From: an uncultured bacterium
GTDB lineage: Bacteria; Bacteroidota; Bacteroidia; Bacteroidales; Marinifilaceae
Direction of reading: 5' to 3'
NCBI GenBank assembly: GCA_905215395.1
Contig: CAJMQA010000056.1
Coordinates: forward strand, 1 to 14,766
DNA length: 14,766 nt
Part shown: positions 7,152 to 14,125 of the stretch, piece after piece
Position numbering within the stretch: the first letter of the stretch is position 1
Layout: every line of letters starts with the position of its first letter
Translations under genes and position numbers: made by a program
Notes under the pieces: generated by a model
Database searches by the model: none
Told to the model about the DNA's origin: nothing
The model's input: the letters and a program-made list of their open reading frames with translations, nothing else

Positions 7152-8321
7152 ATGAAAAAAGGAATACTATTAATCCTGATACTGGCTGCCGTTTTTCAAG
7201 TGAGTGCCCGGAATGGGGGAATTTCATTTGAAAAAGGGAGCTGGCAGGAGATCCGGCAGAAAGCAATTGCTGAGAAAAAACTGATTTTTGCTGATTTTTA
7301 TACAGAATGGTGTGGTCCTTGCCTGGCTATGGCAGAAGAGGTTTTTCCCTCTATGGAAGTGGGGAACCTTTATAATGCCCATTTTGTAAATGTGAAGATC
7401 GATGCAGAGAAAGGAGAAGGAAAGGAATTGAGGGATAAGTACCGGGTGGTATCTTACCCCACCTTTCTGTTTATTGATCCGGTAACGGAAGAGATTGTAC
7501 ACCGTTCATCTTCGCGCCAGGATCAGGAAACTTTTCTGTTTACGGGAACGTCGGCTTTAAATCCGGAATTGCGTTCTGTAAACCTGGAACGGGAATATAA
7601 CAGTGGGAATCGTAACCGCCGGTTATTAGGGCGTTATATGGATTATCTGGCTTCTATGTATAAAAGAGATCAGGTGGAGGTCTTGGTGAAGGAATATGTG
7701 GTATTACCCGATTTTTCACTGGAAAATAAGGCCGACTGGGAAGTTTTTCTGAAACATATAAACGGGACTGAAAATTCTTTCTTTCAGGAAGTTTTAAATC
7801 AGAGGGACAAGTATGTTACTTTATATACTTCAGAGGTTGTGGATGGGAAATTGTTCCGCGAATTTAATATACCCGGGGATATGGAGGTATTAAGGAATGC
7901 TCCGGATTTTCAGGGGAAGGAATTTTTAAGCCTGAAGAATGAAGCGGAAAACCATTTGCGTGGGAAAAATTATCAGGCAGCCATCCCTCTGCTGGATTCT
8001 CTGATGAAAGATCCGGGAGATTTCAAAGAAGAGCTGTGCCGCTATCTGAAATTTACAGCACGTTCAGTGTTGTATGGTGAACACCCGGACTTCTGGCTGA
8101 AGAAGTGTGCCGAATATGCACAGTTTGTAGCTTACAACAGCTACGACCGCCAGGATGCCACCATTCATTACGATTATGCGATGATTCTGGAAAAACTGAT
8201 CCGTTCGGTTCCGGATGCAGCCCGCTATTTTCCGGCTTCCATTGTCAAACAACCGGAAAAAGGGACAAAAGGTTATTCCATGCGCTCGCCGAAGTTGAAG
8301 CAGAAACCACAGAAAAAGTAA
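7152..8321 (+). CDS. Secreted thioredoxin-fold protein of the SusCD unit
   Basis: The 389-residue product has a signal peptide (about 1-19, ending QVSA, with no lipobox). A thioredoxin domain follows (about 25-135), with the active site WCGPC (53-57) in ADFYTEWCGPCLAM and the cis-Pro loop SYPTFLFI (P103). The remaining 250 residues have no motif I recognise; they look helical, possibly TPR-like (for example NYQAAIPLLDSLM), and end in a Lys-rich tail. A WCGPC site is reducing or exchanging in most family members, so a periplasmic thiol role is likely. The client is unknown. ATG 7152 lies 6 nt after the susD stop, so the gene is co-transcribed with susCD; an in-frame TTG at 7146 is less likely. 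Its stop is 7 nt from the end of the opposing gene. Confidence 0.85.
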   Translation: MKKGILLILILAAVFQVSARNGGISFEKGSWQEIRQKAIAEKKLIFADFYTEWCGPCLAMAEEVFPSMEVGNLYNAHFVNVKIDAEKGEGKELRDKYRVVSYPTFLFIDPVTEEIVHRSSSRQDQETFLFTGTSALNPELRSVNLEREYNSGNRNRRLLGRYMDYLASMYKRDQVEVLVKEYVVLPDFSLENKADWEVFLKHINGTENSFFQEVLNQRDKYVTLYTSEVVDGKLFREFNIPGDMEVLRNAPDFQGKEFLSLKNEAENHLRGKNYQAAIPLLDSLMKDPGDFKEELCRYLKFTARSVLYGEHPDFWLKKCAEYAQFVAYNSYDRQDATIHYDYAMILEKLIRSVPDAARYFPASIVKQPEKGTKGYSMRSPKLKQKPQKK

Positions 8322-8328
8322 ATGGGTA

Positions 8329-9252
8329 TCAATGAATTTCAGTGAGTTTCTGAAAAAGAACGGGTAATGAGGTGTCTTTGAGAAGCACTTGTTTTGTCCG
8401 GTTCAGAAGGTAAAGCGAGGGCATAGCTTTCAGGTCGTAAAGGTTTTGATTTTTAATCTTTTCACGGTCGTGTCCGACAATCCAGTTGGCCGGAAGTTGT
8501 TGCCTTTGGGATTGCCAGTAAGGGATATTGGCTTCGGTATAGATCGCGAGTACAGTTAGTTTGTGACGGGCAATCAGTTGATGGATTGCAGAACTTGTGA
8601 TCAGTCCCTGAAGTATTTCCTGGCAATGGTCGCATTCCGGATCATAGAACACCAGAAGCAGGTATTCTGCCGGGGTTTGCAACAGGCTCTGCTGTTTTCC
8701 GGAGAGTAGGGTGTAGTCGAAGTCTGTGGCTATTGTTCCGGGCCGGTTTTTTTGAGCCATTTCCAGTTGGTAGGCTGGGCGTATTTTATCGGTTCGGCTT
8801 AAAATCGGGGAACTGAGGAGCTTTTCCAGAAAAGGAATATAAAGTTCGTCGTTCCGGGCCGGAGAATTAGGATCATACAGGTATTTTTCTGCAAGTCCGG
8901 CAAAATAATTGAATATTTTCGGGGAATAGGCAGCCTTTTTTATAAGGATGCCTATCCCTTTTTCTATGTCTGCAGGACGGCCATGAGGCAGTACGGAGAT
9001 AAAATCGGCAAAGGCCTGTTCACTGACTTCCGGATGATGGATGAGATTGGTATCGGCGAAATTAAATTTGTCCCAAAAATGTTCCAGTAACCAGGCACAC
9101 CGCTCTGTAGGTTCGGTCAGTACGACAGGTATTTCGGGCAACTGGAAAGAAATGCCCGTGGTATCCCGAAGGATACCCGCTTTCTGCCTGTGTGGGGATG
9201 CAATGAGGGGTACAGACAGGAAAGCAAGGTATATGAAAATCAGGTTCTTCAT
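8329..9252 (-). CDS. Secreted DUF5106/thioredoxin-like protein, last gene of the fimbrial operon
   Basis: The 307-residue protein begins with a signal peptide (about 1-19, LSVPLIAS). The middle (about 45-165) resembles DUF5106, with ERCAWLLEHFWDKFNFADT (50-68) typical of that domain. The C-terminal third (about 193-305) is a thioredoxin-like fold: a LLLVFYDPECDHC strand with the redox motif C207-D-H-C210, and a cis-Pro loop KAMPSLYLL (P278). Such proteins are common secreted Bacteroidetes relatives of TlpA/ResA. The gene starts 9 nt after the large lipoprotein gene, so it belongs to the same transcript. It may act as the thiol-disulfide helper for the cysteine pairs of that protein, but this is inference from position. 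An independent periplasmic role is equally compatible. Confidence 0.8.
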   Translation of the reverse strand: MKNLIFIYLAFLSVPLIASPHRQKAGILRDTTGISFQLPEIPVVLTEPTERCAWLLEHFWDKFNFADTNLIHHPEVSEQAFADFISVLPHGRPADIEKGIGILIKKAAYSPKIFNYFAGLAEKYLYDPNSPARNDELYIPFLEKLLSSPILSRTDKIRPAYQLEMAQKNRPGTIATDFDYTLLSGKQQSLLQTPAEYLLLVFYDPECDHCQEILQGLITSSAIHQLIARHKLTVLAIYTEANIPYWQSQRQQLPANWIVGHDREKIKNQNLYDLKAMPSLYLLNRTKQVLLKDTSLPVLFQKLTEIH

Positions 9253-9261
9253 TGGAATGGA

Positions 9262-12153
9262 TTATTTGGGTAAATCACGGACACAACGGACACCGCCGCG
9301 CTCACCCGTATTATTGATCAGATAAAGAATACCTGCATTGTCTGAAACTGAAAATCCAGGCCGTCCGTTAGTGCCTTGTGGATTGGGATCCATAGAGAAA
9401 CGGGTACGTGAAAAATGATTACCTAGTGTCCAATGTCCGTCATTTTTAATCCGCGAGAGCATTAGGGCAAGTTCCCGTTGGTTGGGTACACGGTATCCTG
9501 CCGGACAGGGGGAGTTATTGGCATTGATCCGGTTGCGCAGCTCATACCAGTTGAGATTATTTCCGTGACAATCGTTCCGGACTTCAAATTTCCAGAAAGG
9601 CAGGTTATCTGCGCTTCGTTCGTGATGATCCGGTAATTCGGCTGTTTGTGTATAAGCACGGATGGATTTGGAATCCAGGTATTGTAAATTTATTGTACCG
9701 TCCTTATTATTATAGCTAGCGAAATCCTGAGGCTCTGCCTCCTCGTTTTCGGAGGATACTCCTAAATTGCGTACGCAACGGTAGTTGAAATTCATATTGT
9801 CGGAATATCCGGTGGCATTGTTCATGTTACCGATGGATGATCCTTCCGAGGACCAGAGAATGGTCGGATTGTCCCTGTAATTTGGACCATTCCATGAGAA
9901 TTGGTAATACCTTCCCGGTACTGTACTGCTGACGTAATAATTTTCCTCCCGGGTCGTATTTTTAAACAGACGTGCTTCCGAATCGAACGAATTTTCTCCT
10001 ATCCACAAATCGGTTAACTGGTTGATGGCAGCCAGGTACCAACGGACTTCATCGGGATCTATCTGACCGTTTCCGTTATTGTCCCGGTTGCGTTGCATAC
10101 ATGCGTACCGGGCATAATTGTAGTCACTCTTCATGCTACCGGTGGCAGGGTCGATATAAGTGTTCCAATCAGTGTGATTGGCATCCCACAGTAAAATGCT
10201 GTTTTTGCGTCCGTTACTGGAGGAATTATAATCGGGTGTACTATTTGAAGTGCTTACCCTTGCATTCCAGAACGGTCTTTTCGCTGTTTCCCGGACAACT
10301 TCTGTTCCCCAGGCGCTCTGTAAACCTTCATCTGCCTCTACATTGTACATCGTCTGTATGGATTTCTGGCGGAAAGAGGCTACGGCCACGGTTTTTACAC
10401 TTTCTCCGTCCGGACTGTATTTGGTCCTGGACAGGATGTTCATGATCCGTTCCGGTTGGTTGACAAATTTTTTCCAGAGGCTTACCGGAGAATTTCCCGT
10501 AGTGGGGTCGGTTTCGTAATAGTTTTCATCGATAAAGGCTGTAAATGTGATTTTGTCCCCGCTATCGAAAAGGGTGTTGCTCTCCCCCAGATGTTCTTTG
10601 TTTTCTTTTAAGATACGTACCAGTTGGTTTACAGTTATCAAGCCGCTATTCGGGGTCAATTTGTTATAAGCGATATCCTCCGGACATAAAGTCGTTGTTC
10701 CGGGATAAGTGGCGAAGGTTTGTTTGTACCCTGTGCCGTTTTTCTCGTTTAGCCTGAATTTGATCCATCGGAAATCTGCCGGGATAAATGTTCCGGAGGG
10801 TATACCTTCACTGAATGGAGTCGAAACATACCAGGTTAGGGTATTGTCTATTTGGCGTGCAAAGAAATTAACACAAACTGTTTCATAATGTGCATCCAGA
10901 TTGTAAATTTTTTCTGCAATTGTTACATTCCCTTCTGCTCCGGCTTGTTCTTCATTCCCGGAGTCCACCTCCAGAATGATTTTATCTGCACTTTCGACAG
11001 TAACATTGTAAATATAATGGCTGTTTCTGGGGGTATTGTAATCGTCTGGATTGTTATTCTGGTATCCCAGATGGATGGTATAGACTACGTTGGCAGATAC
11101 TTCCTGCCCCTCTGCGTAGGTATATTGTATATGGCCAGTCATTACCACATAAGTGGAATTGGCGTCGGCATACACATAATCGCCGTTATTCACCGTATGT
11201 CCGGGTTTTTCAGGATCTTCTCCGTCCGGCAGAGAGTTCTTTTCCTGTTTCTCCCGGCAGGCATAACGTTCTGCCGTATCACCTTCCTGCGGTATATTTT
11301 GGCGGGGAGATTTTCTGTTTTCCAATACGTAGAACGAGAAGGTTTTGCCGAAATCTTCTCCTTCTCCTTCAAAACGGTTCCATCCGCTTTCAAAATATCC
11401 CTGGGTGCCGTTAGTCGGTTCCGCATCTGTCGTATTAGCAATGACGGAGGACAGTCTGGAAGCTTTTACGACTTTCCATTTCTTGGGAATAAACGTTACT
11501 CCTTCAATGGCAGTGACTTTAAAACTTACCTTAGCATCCAGACGTTGTAAACGGATGGTATAATCTGGATTGCTACTCAGATCTATAGTTGTGGATTGTG
11601 CCGGAATATTTACCGTTCCGCTGTTTGTGCTGCCGCTCATCAGGAAGTTGGTCCCCCGGGCGATGACAGACTGTTGTAATTCTGTTGTCAGGTTTTGCAA
11701 TTCTGCCAGCGATTCTATGGCATTCAGGTCGGAAACTTTCAATGACATGATGCTGTTGGTAAAAGTGTGGCCGATGTCGTCGGTGATATTGGCAATCCCA
11801 TAGATTTTTTTATCTCTTCCGGAAGTTGTACGTATGCTTATCTTGCCCGAAGTCACCAGAGCTCCTGGTTTTTCTGTTCGGTCTGATAAATCTCCGTAAG
11901 TAAAGAATTGCCCGGTAGCTTTGCTGCCGTCGGAATTGAAGATCAATATATAGAGATTATTGACTTTATATTCATCTTCTTCGGGGGAGGTTGCCCGGGT
12001 GACAATCGTCGCTGCCGGTATCCCGAAATTCAGTTTTACATCCACCGGTATGCTTTCGGGCAGATCCGGAGAAGAAGAGCGAATTTCTTCCTGAGTACAG
12101 GAAAAGACCGACAGCAATAAGCAAAGATATGTCACTTGATATATTCGTTTCAT
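9262..12153 (-). CDS. Large DUF4906-like fimbrial lipoprotein, probable tip adhesin
   Basis: The 963-residue protein starts with a lipoprotein signal (MKRIYQVTYL to LSVFSC, Cys 19), followed by TQEE. The N-terminal part is fimbrillin-like: a VKLNFG strand, then a potential Arg-protease site TR53-A54 and NNLYILIFNSDG. After several hundred residues of beta-rich sequence the C-terminus holds two modules. The first (about 665-797) includes C685, an EF-hand-like loop DNNGNGQIDPDE (691-702), VRWYLAAINQL and closing RCVRNL (792-797). The second (about 865-963) includes CPAGYRVPNQREL (from C883) and closing RCVRDLPK. This resembles DUF4906 proteins of Bacteroides fimbrial loci and C-type-lectin-like/FGE folds; I cannot verify the match. 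Size and late operon position suggest a tip, as with Mfa5. The start is ATG 12153, 11 nt after the previous gene; a longer frame to 12204 would bury the signal peptide. Confidence 0.75.
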   Translation of the reverse strand: MKRIYQVTYLCLLLSVFSCTQEEIRSSSPDLPESIPVDVKLNFGIPAATIVTRATSPEEDEYKVNNLYILIFNSDGSKATGQFFTYGDLSDRTEKPGALVTSGKISIRTTSGRDKKIYGIANITDDIGHTFTNSIMSLKVSDLNAIESLAELQNLTTELQQSVIARGTNFLMSGSTNSGTVNIPAQSTTIDLSSNPDYTIRLQRLDAKVSFKVTAIEGVTFIPKKWKVVKASRLSSVIANTTDAEPTNGTQGYFESGWNRFEGEGEDFGKTFSFYVLENRKSPRQNIPQEGDTAERYACREKQEKNSLPDGEDPEKPGHTVNNGDYVYADANSTYVVMTGHIQYTYAEGQEVSANVVYTIHLGYQNNNPDDYNTPRNSHYIYNVTVESADKIILEVDSGNEEQAGAEGNVTIAEKIYNLDAHYETVCVNFFARQIDNTLTWYVSTPFSEGIPSGTFIPADFRWIKFRLNEKNGTGYKQTFATYPGTTTLCPEDIAYNKLTPNSGLITVNQLVRILKENKEHLGESNTLFDSGDKITFTAFIDENYYETDPTTGNSPVSLWKKFVNQPERIMNILSRTKYSPDGESVKTVAVASFRQKSIQTMYNVEADEGLQSAWGTEVVRETAKRPFWNARVSTSNSTPDYNSSSNGRKNSILLWDANHTDWNTYIDPATGSMKSDYNYARYACMQRNRDNNGNGQIDPDEVRWYLAAINQLTDLWIGENSFDSEARLFKNTTREENYYVSSTVPGRYYQFSWNGPNYRDNPTILWSSEGSSIGNMNNATGYSDNMNFNYRCVRNLGVSSENEEAEPQDFASYNNKDGTINLQYLDSKSIRAYTQTAELPDHHERSADNLPFWKFEVRNDCHGNNLNWYELRNRINANNSPCPAGYRVPNQRELALMLSRIKNDGHWTLGNHFSRTRFSMDPNPQGTNGRPGFSVSDNAGILYLINNTGERGGVRCVRDLPK

Positions 12154-12156
12154 GGG

Positions 12157-12174
12157 ATTCAATTTTAATTGAAT
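12157..12174 (-). repeat. Perfect palindrome at the junction of two fimbrial genes
   Basis: ATTCAATT (12157-12164) and AATTGAAT (12167-12174) form a perfect 8-bp inverted repeat with a two-base centre. It spans the last codons and stop (12165-12167) of the upstream gene and reaches to 3 nt before the ATG of the large lipoprotein. It is too A/T-rich for a strong RNA hairpin, and a DNA-binding role is also conceivable. Confidence 0.4.
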
Positions 12175-13154
12175 GGAGGAATCGTGATTGTCTGAGCTTG
12201 CCACTCCGTGACTTCATATTTGAATTTGATGTCTTTGGGTTTGTCAGGAATCCATATATAAATGTTCAGTTCGTGGTTACGGGGCAATGCCTGTGTTATT
12301 CGGAATTGTTTTGTTTCATCGGCGCCATCCTCATAACGCTTGTAGGTAACACTTACGGTGTAATTCTGTCCTGCGGGTTTTTCAAAAACATATACCGGTC
12401 GTTCCGGTAACAGGCTGAAATGTAGGGAGTCTGCCGGTATAACCGGTGCATGGTTCAGGGTACTGTTAACGGCGAGACCTGTGGTGTTGTTATAAAATAC
12501 AATGGTACGATTGTATGGAAGAACAGTATTATCAGCTGGAAATACCTTTGTAGCTGAAGCTATGTTCTCCAGGGTAATATTTTTGATGTAGACGGGCATA
12601 TCTGTTAGCTCTTTGGCAAAACGAAAATTGATTTTGGCTACGCTTCGGTCAGCTTTAAATGGCTCCATGATTTCAAAACATCCCCCTGTTGGTTTTGTGA
12701 TTTGAATATCTTTACTGAAAAGGGATGCCGGTAGTACTTCCGGTAATGCTGTTCCGTTACCGGGTAAGTCTGAGATGATCAGCCGGTCCAGTTCATTCCG
12801 GCTGAGGCAACTCAGGTCCTGGGTAAAACCGGATGCCGATTCGTTGATCAGAAAATAAAAATCGGTCAGTCCCGGAATGATCTGCATATTGACCGCGAAA
12901 CTTGTGGTTGTCTGATCAGACGCATGATAATAACCGGTTCGTATGGGACTGCCGGCACTGAATGTATAGATACGGATTTCCCGTATGGTATTTTCATAAG
13001 AACTATTACCATTGTTTTCTGCCCGGGTTGAAAAATGCAGGGTCACGGGTACTTTTTCAGGCTCAGCCGGACTGATCCGGTCTTTGATACATGCCGTTAA
13101 TCCAGCTGTGATAAATAGTAGTACAGAGAGTAGATATGGGTAGTTTCGTTTCAT
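12165..13154 (-). CDS. Fimbrillin-fold accessory lipoprotein (Mfa-like)
   Basis: The 329-residue protein has a lipoprotein signal ending ITAGLTAC (Cys 22), then IKDR. Directly after is a fimbrillin-type start: PVTLHFSTR44-A45, a possible Arg-protease site, then IREIRIYTFSAG, the first conserved strand of the Mfa/FimA N-terminal domain. A ProxPro strand (ADSLHFSLLPERPVYVFEK) and a final YEVTEWQAQTITIPPFN strand fit the C-terminal domain of type V fimbrial subunits, which complete each other by strand exchange. It lies between the anchor-like gene and the large tip-like gene, each 11 nt away. Accessory or adaptor subunit (Mfa3/Mfa4 position) is the best inference; an alternative is a second fimbrillin. 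The family fit is by pattern, not by search. Confidence 0.7.
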   Translation of the reverse strand: MKRNYPYLLSVLLFITAGLTACIKDRISPAEPEKVPVTLHFSTRAENNGNSSYENTIREIRIYTFSAGSPIRTGYYHASDQTTTSFAVNMQIIPGLTDFYFLINESASGFTQDLSCLSRNELDRLIISDLPGNGTALPEVLPASLFSKDIQITKPTGGCFEIMEPFKADRSVAKINFRFAKELTDMPVYIKNITLENIASATKVFPADNTVLPYNRTIVFYNNTTGLAVNSTLNHAPVIPADSLHFSLLPERPVYVFEKPAGQNYTVSVTYKRYEDGADETKQFRITQALPRNHELNIYIWIPDKPKDIKFKYEVTEWQAQTITIPPFN

Positions 13155-13165
13155 GGTGCCGGGCT

Positions 13166-14056
13166 TTATAGTTCAGGACGGATCTGTTCGATACTCCAGT
13201 CGGGCATAGTGACCATAACAGTTGTACTTTTGAATTCGATCAGGATCGGAATGAGGACTTCCTGTTGCGACAAGTCGATGACCGGATGCTGTTGCAGGAA
13301 ATCTTTCAGGGACAAACTAAAGATGAGGTTATCCGCCGGATCGGTCAGATCAAAAGTGATGCTGCAGTCCGGGGTAGGTCTCAATATATTGAAACGGGAA
13401 ATCAGGACCCTTTTTTCTGCGTCATAAGTAGCTGCCGGAATATAGATGACTTTTTCTCCACAAGGCTGATTCGAAAAGTCGGTTGCAGGCAAACAATTTC
13501 TGACCAGCAGCCGCAATCCTGGCGTTGCTTTGGTGAGTTCTTCTGCTGTGGCAACTCCCCGCACTTCCACATATACTTTCAGATGGGAGGAACGGAAAGA
13601 GAGCGTGTCGTGTGACCAGTAGTTACTGGGTACGGAGATTTGTGCGCTTCCCAGATAAAGGGAATCGTTTGTCTGTATCTCGCCTCCATTAAAGTAATTG
13701 GGATGTGCAATCCGGTAATTTTCCTGAAGCTTTTTTCCTGTACACTGTACCATGGTATTGTTGAAGGCATTCCCGATACATATGATACGGTAGGTCCCGG
13801 GTGCTAGATTGAGGCGTGTTCCCTGGTATTTATTCAGTTCATTTTGTGTAACGGTTTTGGTCTGGAGGGTTTTATCCTCAGCATTAAAAACGAACAGGTC
13901 CACCTGGCTGATTTTCCGGGCAAACAGTTGTTCCCGGAGGTCTCCCGTATAACTGAAGTAAAGGGAAGTCCGTTCGCAGTCATCCATATTTTCTTTGATA
14001 CATCCTGCCAACAGAACGAAAAATAACAGGGATGTAAGTTTCGGTATAGGTTTCAT
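13166..14056 (-). CDS. FimB/Mfa2-family fimbrial anchor lipoprotein
   Basis: The 296-residue protein carries a lipoprotein signal (MKPIPKLTSL to LLAGC, Cys 19) followed by IKENMDDCER, the opening found in FimB/Mfa2 proteins (C-IKE-x-DC). A strand TSLYFSYTGD and QVDLFVFNAEDK follow. A donor-like NLAPGTYRIICIGN strand (GTY in the Mfa2 consensus) comes next, and the protein ends in MVTMPDWSIEQIRPEL. In Porphyromonas, Mfa2 anchors the fimbria to the outer membrane and limits its length. The order here, fimbrillin then anchor, matches mfa1-mfa2. ATG 14056 gives a proper signal peptide; the frame stays open upstream to 14080 without adding one. No Arg-Ala cleavage site follows the lipid Cys, in keeping with a base-retained subunit. 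Confidence 0.82.
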   Translation of the reverse strand: MKPIPKLTSLLFFVLLAGCIKENMDDCERTSLYFSYTGDLREQLFARKISQVDLFVFNAEDKTLQTKTVTQNELNKYQGTRLNLAPGTYRIICIGNAFNNTMVQCTGKKLQENYRIAHPNYFNGGEIQTNDSLYLGSAQISVPSNYWSHDTLSFRSSHLKVYVEVRGVATAEELTKATPGLRLLVRNCLPATDFSNQPCGEKVIYIPAATYDAEKRVLISRFNILRPTPDCSITFDLTDPADNLIFSLSLKDFLQQHPVIDLSQQEVLIPILIEFKSTTVMVTMPDWSIEQIRPEL

Positions 14057-14081
14057 GGCCTGTCGTGTTTTGGAGGACAAG

Positions 14082-14110
14082 GAGGCAGAGGGTGAATCCC
14101 CCCTCGCCTC
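14082..14110 (-). promoter_or_regulatory. GC-rich stem-loop between fimbrillin and anchor genes
   Basis: GAGGC (14082-14086) and GAGGG (14088-14092) pair with GCCTC (14106-14110) and CCCTC (14101-14105), giving a 10-bp stem with one bulged base and an eight-base loop. On the minus strand it lies 15 nt after the fimbrillin stop and 25 nt before the next start. No T run follows, so it is more likely an mRNA-stabilising or attenuating element than a complete terminator. A role in raising the ratio of fimbrillin to downstream subunits is inference. Confidence 0.5.
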
Positions 14111-14125
14111 GCTTGTGATGTTGTA

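Noticed and set aside
10852..11550. 232-codon open frame on the + strand
   Set aside because: It runs opposite the large fimbrial lipoprotein gene, is rich in Cys and aromatic residues with no domain, and has no start signal; a shadow frame.
14054..14080. Longer start at 14080 for the anchor gene
   Set aside because: The extra residues MSSKTRQA precede a complete lipoprotein signal starting at ATG 14056 and would weaken it.
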